A stretch of DNA of 6,610 nt from Thermoplasmata archaeon (GTDB lineage Archaea > Thermoplasmatota > Thermoplasmata > Thermoplasmatales > Thermoplasmataceae). Positions 1-4,683 of the stretch are shown one piece after another; the first letter of the stretch is position 1, and each line of letters begins with the position of its first letter. A program made the position numbers and the translations under genes. The stretch spans positions 1-6,610 of the forward strand of contig JAJZOT010000095.1 of NCBI GenBank assembly GCA_021847855.1, read 5' to 3'. Under the pieces are notes generated by a model. It saw only the letters and a program-made list of their open reading frames with translations, searched no databases and was not told the origin of the DNA.

Positions 1-1
1 G

Positions 2-148
2 GAGTCAGGGTACCAGGTTTACGACTTCATACACGAGCACACACTGCCGTTTGACCTGAGGCATTTCAAGCTTCTCTCACAGGGCCAAATACTTTCAGTT
101 TTCTGGAAGTGGCAGAGAATCACAGGCAATGTTACTAGGACCTTTTAG
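2..148 (+). CDS. 3' end of an unrecognised protein, cut by window edge
   Basis: An open frame enters from the left edge and ends at TAG 146-148, giving 48 residues of a C-terminus. The visible peptide is rich in aromatic and basic residues (YDFIHEHTLPFDLRHF, then a segment ending FWKWQRITGNVTRTF). I see no named domain. The basic aromatic tail would suit a transposase or another DNA-acting protein, but that is only an impression. Its base composition is richer in GC than the DNA that follows directly, so the stop codon lies close to a composition boundary near 150. The protein may therefore end naturally or have been truncated by insertion of the AT-rich cassette to its right. The neighbouring sequence to the left would settle this. 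Confidence 0.55.
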   Translation, partial: ESGYQVYDFIHEHTLPFDLRHFKLLSQGQILSVFWKWQRITGNVTRTF

Positions 149-239
149 AGAGGCATTATTAAATTTGTAAGGAAAACAAACTATTCGCAACTTCATAAGC
201 ATTATATAAGACGTTTTAACATAGTAAATGATGTAAAGC

Positions 240-347
240 ATGTCAGAGATTAAGAAAAGAAACAGTACAGAAACGTCACGCTTTATAATTAGACATATTA
301 GAAACTTTACTCGTTTGCTAACAATTTTTCATTTAAGAGAGGAATAG
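240..347 (+). CDS. Possible 35-residue basic micro-ORF
   Basis: ATG 240 to TAG 345-347 encodes 35 residues beginning MSEIKKRNSTETSRF, strongly basic with no recognised motif. The only support is a TATA-like ATTATATAAG at 201-210, about 30 bases upstream, a distance compatible with a very short leader. There is no Shine-Dalgarno site. Such an ORF could arise by chance in AT-rich DNA. It is listed so that it can be tested, not because it is likely. Confidence 0.22.
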   Translation: MSEIKKRNSTETSRFIIRHIRNFTRLLTIFHLREE

Positions 348-401
348 AAACATTTCCAATGAGCACGCCTTACCTATGCTTCTGAATGAACAATTTGAGA
401 A

Positions 402-470
402 ATGACAGCCAAATACGGTGAGCTAACTAAAACAGAGAAAGTTAAATTGCGAAAAATTTCCTTTTTCTAA
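402..470 (+). CDS. Possible 22-residue micro-ORF or gene remnant
   Basis: ATG 402 to TAA 468-470 encodes 22 residues starting MTAKYGELTKTEKVKLRK. The start looks like the N-terminus of an ordinary cytoplasmic protein that stops early, so a decayed gene is as likely as a micropeptide. No clear TATA box or ribosome binding site precedes it. Confidence 0.18.
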   Translation: MTAKYGELTKTEKVKLRKISFF

Positions 471-477
471 TTCACTC

Positions 478-491
478 AAAAACTTTTATAA
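478..491 (+). promoter_or_regulatory. Archaeal BRE/TATA promoter of the helical-PIN operon
   Basis: An A-rich BRE-like stretch (AAAAAC) is followed by TTTTATAA at 484-491. Initiation about 25 bases downstream would fall near 512-518, leaving a leader of roughly 25-30 bases before ATG 543. No Shine-Dalgarno site is visible in that leader. This is the only good promoter ahead of the two-gene operon. Confidence 0.6.
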
Positions 492-542
492 CCTGAAGCA
501 GATCAATATCAGTTACCTAGAATAGAAATAAAATAGACAAAA

Positions 543-1247
543 ATGAAGAGGAAGCTGATATCAATGTTTAAACAGCCCAGTTTTATTGGACCTAATTCCA
601 CACTAGCAAAAGAACTAAAAATGTCAACCGTCAATATGTTCAATAAAGTCCCCGAAGAAAGTCACGATAGGAACCGCGCAAAACTGTTTCAACGCTATAG
701 TAGCAGAATAAAAGAAAGAGTCTTTGCACGCTCAGAGGAATTAATCGACGCGCTTACAGACTTAGTCAAAGATTTTCCAACGGAAACTGAAATAAAGAAG
801 GCAGGTGACCTTCTCAAAGAAGTGCTTGAAGCGAAAGATGAAAAAGATCTATCAGAGATTATTGCTAGTATCGAGGAGAGTCTTAGTCAATCTGAAAAAA
901 ATACTGTTCTTAAAGAAGAGCTAACTTCGCTGAATAATATCATCAAGAAGCTCATGAAAGAAGCAATGGAGTTCAATTGGTCAGATGTGGAAGAATCGGA
1001 GGCGGAAAAGTTATACTCTTTGTCACAAATCTTATCAATGATTAATTCTATTATTGATTCTTTGTTGATGGAGTTGAGAATCAACCCCGATTCAGATATC
1101 AATAATGGTGTGTCTGCGCTGTTCTACCTTACGCTTAGAACGAATGCTTATCTCATGAATAAAATTCAAAAGGAGTCTCTAGATAACACAATATCTGCTG
1201 TACAGGCTTTTATATATAGCCATGCTACTTACTTGGTTGCAAATTGA
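543..1247 (+). CDS. Helical protein of unknown function, partner of the PIN nuclease
   Basis: This encodes 234 residues with no family I recognise. It is predicted largely alpha-helical and soluble: a basic N-terminus (residues 1-60, Lys/Arg-rich with RYSSRIKERVF at 51-61), then highly charged helices from about 63 to 143 with a coiled-coil look (LKEVLEAKDEKDLSEI), and a more hydrophobic helical C-terminal part (about 155-230). No Cys cluster, signal peptide, membrane helix or nucleotide-binding motif is visible. It is the first gene of an operon: its TGA overlaps the Shine-Dalgarno site of the PIN gene, so the two are translationally linked. A small helical protein directly upstream of a PIN nuclease would fit an antitoxin or a specificity partner, although it is larger than typical VapB antitoxins and has no obvious RHH or AbrB-type DNA-binding domain. 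That role is inferred from position only. The next in-frame ATG, codon 8, is an alternative start. Confidence 0.8.
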   Translation: MKRKLISMFKQPSFIGPNSTLAKELKMSTVNMFNKVPEESHDRNRAKLFQRYSSRIKERVFARSEELIDALTDLVKDFPTETEIKKAGDLLKEVLEAKDEKDLSEIIASIEESLSQSEKNTVLKEELTSLNNIIKKLMKEAMEFNWSDVEESEAEKLYSLSQILSMINSIIDSLLMELRINPDSDINNGVSALFYLTLRTNAYLMNKIQKESLDNTISAVQAFIYSHATYLVAN

Positions 1248-1252
1248 GGTGA
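1246..1252 (+). promoter_or_regulatory. Shine-Dalgarno site that fixes a TTG start for the PIN gene
   Basis: GAGGTGA is a seven-base match to the archaeal 16S 3' end complement. It overlaps the TGA stop (1245-1247) of the upstream gene and lies five bases before TTG 1258. It is downstream of the in-frame ATG 1222 and overlaps the in-frame GTG 1249, so it cannot serve either of them. Confidence 0.65.
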
Positions 1253-1257
1253 AACTC

Positions 1258-1995
1258 TTGTCTTTATTCTTTCCTGACACCTCAACCCTGATTTCATTGT
1301 TTGACGAAGACGAGCCTCTTCATAGCAGAGCAAGTGAAATCATTCGTAAATACAGAGTCGGTGAAGTGTTTGTACCCATGAGTGTACAGGCTGAGTGGCA
1401 AAGTAGGTCTGTCAGAGAACACAATCGACTAGTAATTAATACAGCAATATTTCTTGACAATAAACGTAAAGAGGGAAAAGAGTCTATAAATATCGGCGAA
1501 TTCAATACAATAGTGGATAACGCTGCAAATAAAATCCGAAACGAACCTAGTATCGAACCGAGAAAACTAGATCGTGCCAGATTTACGTTACAGAAAGAAA
1601 TTAGTAATTTCTATAAAAACTCGTATGGGGTAAGCGCACACTCAAAATCGATCGCAGATATCAAAGAGTACATGATGAAATTGAGCTACACCTTCTTTGA
1701 GAGAGGAACAGGAGTTATAACGTTCTTTGTTCAGCATGGTTACAGTCATCCGGATATCCCAGAAGAAATTGAGAAGAAAGTAAAAATGTTCATTTCACAA
1801 CAGAGAATCGATATGGAGACTCAGGATGCGATGATACTGAGCGATTTAATTCGCTATGTTGCAGCTGACGGAGAAGTTTATGATTTTGTAGTCGGCGACA
1901 AAAAATTCTACAAAAAAGGAAAAAAATATGTTGATTCTTACGACAGCGTCAAAAGAAGAATAAACTTCGTTCTGCTTGGTGCTCCTCTATTATAA
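1258..1995 (+). CDS. PIN-domain ribonuclease-like protein with a long helical insert
   Basis: With a TTG start at 1258 this encodes 245 residues. The start is chosen because a strong Shine-Dalgarno site sits five bases upstream and because the protein then opens directly with the first PIN strand. ATG 1222 would add 12 residues and overlap the upstream gene by 26 bases. The four acidic residues expected of a PIN active site are present: Asp7 (FFPDTSTLI), Glu46 (VQAEWQSR), Asp190 (TQDAMILSDL) and Asp214 (VVGDKKF). PIN domains are metal-dependent nucleases, usually cutting RNA, and VapC toxins are the common archaeal form. This protein is nearly twice VapC length: about 140 residues, mostly helical and charged, separate Glu46 from Asp190, so it is not an ordinary VapC. 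Co-transcription with the helical protein suggests a two-component toxin-antitoxin or defence module, which is inference. Arginine codons include CGT and CGA, unlike the genes to the right. Confidence 0.82.
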   Translation: MSLFFPDTSTLISLFDEDEPLHSRASEIIRKYRVGEVFVPMSVQAEWQSRSVREHNRLVINTAIFLDNKRKEGKESINIGEFNTIVDNAANKIRNEPSIEPRKLDRARFTLQKEISNFYKNSYGVSAHSKSIADIKEYMMKLSYTFFERGTGVITFFVQHGYSHPDIPEEIEKKVKMFISQQRIDMETQDAMILSDLIRYVAADGEVYDFVVGDKKFYKKGKKYVDSYDSVKRRINFVLLGAPLL

Positions 1996-1996
1996 T

Positions 1997-2016
1997 CTGT
2001 TTTTTATATCATTTTC
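1997..2016 (+). terminator. T-rich terminator after the PIN gene
   Basis: Two bases after the TAA stop comes a run of six T (2000-2005), and a further T-rich patch follows at 2012-2016. Archaeal RNA polymerase terminates at such T-runs without needing a hairpin. It marks the right end of the AT-rich cassette. Confidence 0.5.
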
Positions 2017-2027
2017 TTAGGCTTTAG

Positions 2028-2207
2028 TATCATTTTAAAGCTCACAGTTGTGATGTTCTGGCTTGGATTATGTTGAACAATGGTCTCAGTGACGTTGATT
2101 CCGGCAGTGATATCGACACCTCCGGAACCATGGTGAAGATGAGCAGCTACAGGATCTCGATCCTTAGTGCTAAAATCATGGCGTTCACAAAGGCCATGAA
2201 CAGGTGA
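2028..2207 (+). pseudogene. Unrecognised ORF remnant, 45 codons from ATG 2070
   Basis: A frame is open from 2028 to TGA 2205-2207. The first ATG is at 2070 and gives 45 residues, with a Ser/Asp/Gly-rich part (VDSGSDIDTSG) followed by a hydrophobic and basic tail ending KIMAFTKAMNR. No promoter or Shine-Dalgarno site precedes ATG 2070, and upstream codons read as plausible protein without a start, so I favour the 3' remnant of a gene truncated where the AT-rich cassette ends. It could also be a genuine small gene. Its stop immediately precedes the promoter element at 2207. Confidence 0.3.
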
Positions 2208-2220
2208 TTACCCTTATTTT
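2207..2220 (+). promoter_or_regulatory. ATTACCCTTA-type promoter of the GGCWFS repeat gene
   Basis: ATTACCCTTATTTT lies with its TTA ending 26 bases before ATG 2242, the distance expected for a TATA box on a leaderless archaeal mRNA. The first ten bases recur at 2834-2843 and, on the minus strand, at 4155-4164. The agreement with the minus-strand copy covers 13 bases exactly and 17 of 18 overall. The upstream TTACCC replaces the usual A-rich BRE. Confidence 0.55.
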
Positions 2221-2241
2221 CCTCCCTGGGTATCAGCATCC

Positions 2242-2655
2242 ATGAAGAACAGGATCGGCGTGGACGAGAAACTAAAGCTGATTGGTCTGGGAGGGTGCTG
2301 GTTTTCTGAGGATTCAAACACTTCCTATGACACGTATGAATCTCTCCGGAGGCATGAGATAGGGCCTTACAGGTATCTATGCAGCAAGGATGTGAAGATC
2401 GAGGATCCAGTGAAATATGAATTTTTCAATGAGGAGACAGGAAAGGGCTATATCATGCCTGGAGGCTGCTGGTTCTCTCCCTCCAGCAACTGGTCATACG
2501 ACAGCCTGGATGAGTGCAGCAAAGCACATGATGACTGCAGGTGCATATGCACCGATGACTACGGCAAGGCATTCAGGATCCAGGGAGAGATGCCTAACCT
2601 GAAATCCAAGGCGGCGAAGGAAAGGAAGAGGGACAGCAAAGGCCATTTCATTTAG
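2242..2655 (+). CDS. Small protein with two GGCWFS Cys/His repeats
   Basis: This encodes 137 residues. The striking feature is a tandem internal repeat: GGCWFSEDSNTSYD at 17-30 and GGCWFSPSSNWSYD at 74-87, 57 residues apart. In each copy a His follows (His38, His96) and then a Cys (Cys47, Cys103) at nearly the same offsets, so each unit could be a Cys/His metal-binding or redox module. The second unit is Cys-rich (76, 92, 99, 101, 103). The C-terminus is strongly basic and ends RDSKGHFI, which suggests nucleic-acid contact. There is no signal peptide or membrane segment, so it is probably cytoplasmic. I do not recognise the family. ATG 2242 is supported by the promoter element about 26 bases upstream, implying a leaderless message. 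Nearly all Arg codons are AGG, unlike the AT-rich cassettes. A hairpin follows seven bases after the stop. Confidence 0.8.
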   Translation: MKNRIGVDEKLKLIGLGGCWFSEDSNTSYDTYESLRRHEIGPYRYLCSKDVKIEDPVKYEFFNEETGKGYIMPGGCWFSPSSNWSYDSLDECSKAHDDCRCICTDDYGKAFRIQGEMPNLKSKAAKERKRDSKGHFI

Positions 2656-2661
2656 GCCAGT

Positions 2662-2678
2662 CCACAAGCCAGTTGTGG
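2662..2678 (+). terminator. Hairpin after the GGCWFS repeat gene
   Basis: A six-base perfect stem (CCACAA/TTGTGG) with a five-base loop begins seven bases after the TAG of the upstream gene. No T-run follows directly; only a weak TTTT lies at 2699-2702. It may protect the 3' end or help termination, but that is uncertain. Confidence 0.3.
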
Positions 2679-2833
2679 CATTCCACAAATTCTGAGTATT
2701 TTCAACGGTTCCTGCCACAAACCCACATATTCTGGTGCCCTTTCCTATTATTAGTTATACATGAATTCACCAGACGGAACCCGGGAGTTTCATGAATTCC
2801 GGGGAGAGTTACGAGGGCTGTTCAAAAGGCTTC

Positions 2834-2843
2834 ATTACCCTTA
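2834..2843 (+). promoter_or_regulatory. Third ATTACCCTTA element, ahead of a 13-codon ORF
   Basis: The same ten bases as at 2207-2216, continuing as ATAATT rather than TTTT. The final A lies 26 bases before ATG 2869, exactly the distance seen for ATG 2242. This placement argues that it drives transcription from about 2869. Confidence 0.4.
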
Positions 2844-2868
2844 ATAATTGCTTCCCCAATGTGCAGGC

Positions 2869-2910
2869 ATGAAATACAACTGGCAGCTCCTGGCCCCCAT
2901 TCCTGAGTGA
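2869..2910 (+). CDS. Possible 13-residue leaderless micropeptide or small RNA
   Basis: ATG 2869 to TGA 2908-2910 encodes MKYNWQLLAPIPE. On length alone it would be ignored. It is listed because the ATG lies at the same distance from an ATTACCCTTA element as the start of the repeat gene. A hairpin (2909-2923) overlaps the stop codon. A transcript from here could instead be a small RNA, or this could be the stub of a deleted gene whose promoter survives. Confidence 0.2.
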   Translation: MKYNWQLLAPIPE

Positions 2911-2950
2911 TGAAATCGTCATCTTAACAAAAAGGCTGAACGGGTAGTGT

Positions 2951-2955
2951 AAAAA
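2951..2955 (-). terminator. T-run terminator of the zinc-ribbon gene
   Basis: On the minus strand a run of five T follows GGCGCTGC about 25 bases past the TAA stop of the zinc-ribbon gene, a typical archaeal intrinsic terminator position. Confidence 0.4.
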
Positions 2956-2978
2956 GCAGCGCCTCTTTATCCTTCCTC

Positions 2979-3134
2979 TTATCCCGACTTGAAACCCAGG
3001 AGTGTCTCACAATGCCTGCAGGATACTGGTATTGCCTTGTTCCCCATAGTGAAATATGATGGGATTCTGGTATCCTCTTCCAGTACGTAATCTTCTGGGC
3101 TAAGTTTCTTTCCGCATTTAGGGCATTTCGCCAT
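2979..3134 (-). CDS. 51-residue zinc-ribbon microprotein
   Basis: ATG at 3134 (minus strand) to TAA 2981-2979 encodes 51 residues. Two CxxC knuckles are clear: Cys4-Pro-Lys-Cys7 near the N-terminus and Cys39-Arg-His-Cys42 near the C-terminus, about 31 residues apart, the layout of a zinc ribbon that binds one Zn(II). Such tiny ribbons are common in archaea, often as nucleic-acid or protein adaptors; the partner here is unknown. The start is well supported: a canonical TATA box centred about 25 bases upstream implies a leaderless mRNA. The gene lies 39 bases beyond the stop of the ribbon-helix-helix gene on the same strand but has its own promoter, so it may be expressed alone and by read-through. 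A longer ORF in another frame of the same strand (2924-3139) is a shadow: it lacks the CxxC pairs and does not start at the TATA-supported ATG. Confidence 0.78.
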   Translation of the reverse strand: MAKCPKCGKKLSPEDYVLEEDTRIPSYFTMGNKAIPVSCRHCETLLGFKSG

Positions 3135-3152
3135 GACAACTGAACCTGCTTG

Positions 3153-3165
3153 AATTTATAAATTT
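3153..3165 (-). promoter_or_regulatory. TATA promoter of the zinc-ribbon gene
   Basis: On the minus strand GAAATTTATAAATT supplies a BRE-like GAAA and a near-consensus TTTATAAA centred at about 3158, 24 bases before ATG 3134. Transcription would begin at or next to the A of the start codon. Confidence 0.65.
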
Positions 3166-3173
3166 CACTCCCG

Positions 3174-4127
3174 TTATCGTTCTGTCTTCGGGATATCCAC
3201 GATCCATGGTACCCTGATTAGTGTCTCCTTCTCCATTACCTTGTAGCTTGCATAAAACATGGTGTGGATAAATTTCATTTTCTTTGTCATTGTCTTGAAC
3301 AGGTAAGTTACGCTGTTCCGGTCCAGTGATATGAACCCGGTTGAGAGCTTCCGGTAGGCTTCCCTAGAACTGGCAAGTTCTGCCGTAATGCCGTCTATTT
3401 TACCCTGGCATTCGCCGGATATCTCTTTTATGCGGTCACCAAGCCCCGATATCTCGTCTTTCAGCTTGGCGTTCTCCTTTATGAGTTTCTCCAGGTTATT
3501 GTATTCACCTATCTTCAGCTCGATCTGGTATCTCTCACTGTTTATGTTCTCGAGTTCCTCCTGTGCTCTCTTGACTTCATCCCTGTAATAGGAAGCGCTC
3601 CTATTAAGTTCAGATATCTCAAGGTTCAGCTTCTTTATCTGGTCATTTAGGTCGCTGGTGGCGATACGAATCTTTTCCTCCAGTTTCACGATATCTGATT
3701 CCAATTTTACCTTCCGGGACAGGAGGCCTGAGTCTCCAAAGATCCTGTCGCTGATTTCGACATCATGTTCCAATGCTTCCCTTACAGTCATAGAAAATTC
3801 CGGATGGTTTACGTTTGCAATGTCCTTTATGAAAGCCGCAAGCGATTGGACCTTTGGATCCTCCTGGTTAAAATCGGTGGTGAGGCGATGGTAATAAAAC
3901 TGCAGTGCCCTGACGTTCTTCTCGTTGTCATCAAGGATCCTGACAAAACTCATTAACTCATCCTTTCTCGGCAATTCATCAGAATAGTACCAGACTGGGA
4001 GGATGTCTTTCTGCATTCTGGCAGTTATGGCGTCCTGCAGGAGTTTTGAAACATTCACATTATTCCTTTCCAGGTATTCTTTCAGGTCATTGGGTAATGA
4101 AACCGTTGTTCTGCTGAAGTTAGACAT
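3174..4127 (-). CDS. Ribbon-helix-helix protein with a long coiled coil
   Basis: Starting at the ATG at 4127 this encodes 317 residues; the upstream in-frame ATG at 4136 would add MHR. The later start is preferred because the ATTACCCTTA element ends 28 bases before 4127 but only 19 before 4136. The N-terminus reads SRTTVSLPNDLKEYLERNN then VNVSKLLQDAITARM, the strand-helix-helix pattern of CopG/Arc-type DNA-binding proteins, which act as dimers. A mixed globular part follows (about 45-135), then a long charged heptad-like coiled coil (about 140-265), and a basic hydrophobic C-terminal domain of about 50 residues. Typical RHH repressors are 45-100 residues long, so this is unusual: the coiled coil could order or oligomerise DNA-bound dimers, as in plasmid or nucleoid-organising proteins. 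Octamer-like repeats at its promoter suggest autoregulation. The exact role is unknown. Confidence 0.8.
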   Translation of the reverse strand: MSNFSRTTVSLPNDLKEYLERNNVNVSKLLQDAITARMQKDILPVWYYSDELPRKDELMSFVRILDDNEKNVRALQFYYHRLTTDFNQEDPKVQSLAAFIKDIANVNHPEFSMTVREALEHDVEISDRIFGDSGLLSRKVKLESDIVKLEEKIRIATSDLNDQIKKLNLEISELNRSASYYRDEVKRAQEELENINSERYQIELKIGEYNNLEKLIKENAKLKDEISGLGDRIKEISGECQGKIDGITAELASSREAYRKLSTGFISLDRNSVTYLFKTMTKKMKFIHTMFYASYKVMEKETLIRVPWIVDIPKTER

Positions 4128-4130
4128 ACG

Positions 4131-4227
4131 ATGCATAACTTACAAAGAGGGAAATAAGGGTAATGCATAACGAAAAAGTCTGTAAAAACAAAGGGTTGTT
4201 ATGCAGTACATGGCATGGATACATAAC
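4131..4227 (-). promoter_or_regulatory. Cluster of four GTTATGCAT-like sites, probable operator
   Basis: ATGCATAAC occurs at 4131-4139 and 4163-4171 (plus-strand reading), 32 bases or about three helical turns apart, flanking the TATA-like core on both sides. A reverse-oriented GTTATGCA lies at 4198-4205 and ATACATAAC, one mismatch, at 4219-4227, 21 bases or two turns apart. Short, phased, partly palindromic sites are typical of ribbon-helix-helix repressors. The gene they precede encodes one, so autoregulation is a reasonable inference. Confidence 0.5.
4152..4164 (-). promoter_or_regulatory. ATTACCCTTA-type promoter of the RHH gene
   Basis: Read on the minus strand, ATTACCCTTATTT matches the element at 2207 for 13 bases. 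It sits between two ATGCATAAC copies, so a protein bound there would block TFB/TBP access. Initiation about 25 bases downstream would be near 4128, next to the preferred ATG at 4127. Confidence 0.5.
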
Positions 4228-4474
4228 TTTTGCAGGTAATGAAAGAGAGGTCAAGGGGCTCCGATCTCATGAGAGAGGGGTATAGGGGTGAGAACATCGA
4301 GACAGTGTAAGGAGAGATACACGGATCAGAGACAGGCACATAGTGAATCTTATATCTGGAGACACCACCAGAGCCAAAAATACGAACGTCTCCAAAGGCG
4401 TATTCAGGCAGTCTATTTGGGCTTTGCAAGTGTAATTATTTTTTTCGTAATATAAATCTAACCGTGCAAAAATT
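4228..4474. other. Gene-free junction between the RHH gene and cassette B
   Basis: Together with the operator region this is part of a roughly 380-base stretch without a supported gene. The sequence 4240-4330 is purine-rich on the plus strand. An imperfect 11-base inverted repeat lies at 4373-4384 and 4399-4409 (arms around AATACG/CGTATT), and GGAGAC/GTCTCC arms lie at 4358-4363 and 4388-4393. A run of seven T precedes the AT-rich zone at about 4440. A 76-codon minus-strand ORF (4199-4429) has an odd composition and no promoter, and I do not accept it. The composition turns AT-rich at about 4430, marking the left side of cassette B. Confidence 0.45.
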
Positions 4475-4480
4475 CTTATA
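4466..4480 (+). promoter_or_regulatory. TATA promoter of the cassette B operon
   Basis: GCAAAAATTCTTATA combines an A-rich BRE-like stretch with a CTTATA box at 4475-4480. Initiation about 25 bases later would be near 4502, leaving a short leader that carries the Shine-Dalgarno GAGGT at 4505-4509. A second AT-rich stretch at 4491-4502 lies too close to the ATG to serve as a TATA box. Confidence 0.5.
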
Positions 4481-4504
4481 CAGTTCTTAGTTATATATTT
4501 TATC

Positions 4505-4509
4505 GAGGT
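4505..4509 (+). promoter_or_regulatory. Shine-Dalgarno site of the 41-codon gene
   Basis: GAGGT is followed by a five-base spacer and ATG 4515, good spacing for an archaeal ribosome binding site. It is the main reason to take the small ORF seriously. Confidence 0.5.
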
Positions 4510-4514
4510 ATAAT

Positions 4515-4640
4515 ATGAATCTATTTGACTCTGACTCAATTACGGTCTGTCGTTTAATGGAAGAATGGAATGTTTCAAGCATCGATAATGTTGTAAATGC
4601 TAGTTGCAGTAAGGTATTGAGTTTTTATTCTAGTAAGTAA
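4515..4640 (+). CDS. 41-residue small protein, first gene of cassette B
   Basis: ATG 4515 to TAA 4638-4640 encodes 41 residues starting MNLFDSDSITVCRLMEEW, with no recognised domain. It has two cysteines (12 and 34) and no membrane segment. Support comes from context: a TATA box about 37 bases upstream, a GAGGT Shine-Dalgarno site at the right spacing, and a downstream gene on the same strand 43 bases away. The small size and lead position would suit a leader peptide, an antitoxin or a regulatory subunit, but nothing in the sequence decides this. It is short enough to be missed by routine gene calling. Confidence 0.45.
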   Translation: MNLFDSDSITVCRLMEEWNVSSIDNVVNASCSKVLSFYSSK

Positions 4641-4671
4641 TCCTATTGTTGCTGTATTTCGGAATTGGATT

Positions 4672-4678
4672 GGAGGTG
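4672..4678 (+). promoter_or_regulatory. Shine-Dalgarno site pointing to a CTG start
   Basis: GGAGGTG is a full-strength Shine-Dalgarno sequence. The only in-frame codons at usable distance are ATT 4681 and CTG 4684, the latter after a five-base spacer. The first conventional start, TTG 4705, lies 26 bases beyond the site, too far to use it. Confidence 0.5.
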
Positions 4679-4683
4679 GGATT

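Larger units (their letters stand above)
149..542. other. AT-rich gene-poor leader of cassette A
   Basis: This 394-base stretch has no convincing gene. It holds a TATA-like ATTATATAAG at 201-210 and two micro-ORFs, 240-347 and 402-470, listed separately at low confidence. It also has a short T-run at 462-466 and the promoter of the next gene near 484. I found no strong inverted repeats, tRNA-like cloverleaf or insertion-sequence ends. The left boundary, near 150, is where the composition turns AT-rich. Confidence 0.5.
2656..2978. other. Gene-poor stretch with hairpins, repeats and one micro-ORF
   Basis: A perfect hairpin, CCACAA-GCCAG-TTGTGG, lies at 2662-2678 just after the upstream stop. 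CATGAATTC occurs twice in direct orientation, at 2760-2768 and 2791-2799. A 27-codon ORF at 2761-2844 is not convincing. The third ATTACCCTTA copy (2834-2843) precedes the 13-codon ORF described separately. A second small hairpin, GATGA-AATCG-TCATC, lies at 2909-2923. No longer gene was seen on either strand. Confidence 0.5.

Noticed and set aside
2417..2718. ORFs 2417-2602 (+) and 2494-2718 (-)
   Set aside because: They are shadows of the GGCWFS repeat gene, whose internal repeat and promoter clearly mark the real frame.
2761..2844. 27-codon ORF starting MNSPDGTREFHEFRG
   Set aside because: No TATA box at the right distance and no Shine-Dalgarno site. Its stop overlaps the ATTACCCTTA promoter element.
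2907..2935. Possible C/D-box guide RNA (GTGATGA followed by CTGA)
   Set aside because: Only one C-like and one D-like box at poor spacing. No C'/D' pair was found.
2924..3139. 71-codon minus-strand ORF
   Set aside because: It overlaps the 51-residue zinc-ribbon gene in another frame on the same strand. The latter has CxxC pairs and a correctly spaced TATA box; this ORF has neither.
3388..3956. Plus-strand Ser/Phe-rich ORFs opposite the RHH gene
   Set aside because: They are typical antisense shadows of the charged coiled-coil coding sequence.
4199..4539. Two overlapping minus-strand ORFs (4199-4429 and 4267-4539)
   Set aside because: They overlap each other in different frames, have unusual Ser/Pro/Cys-rich composition and no promoter. 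The first runs into the GTTATGCAT operator cluster.
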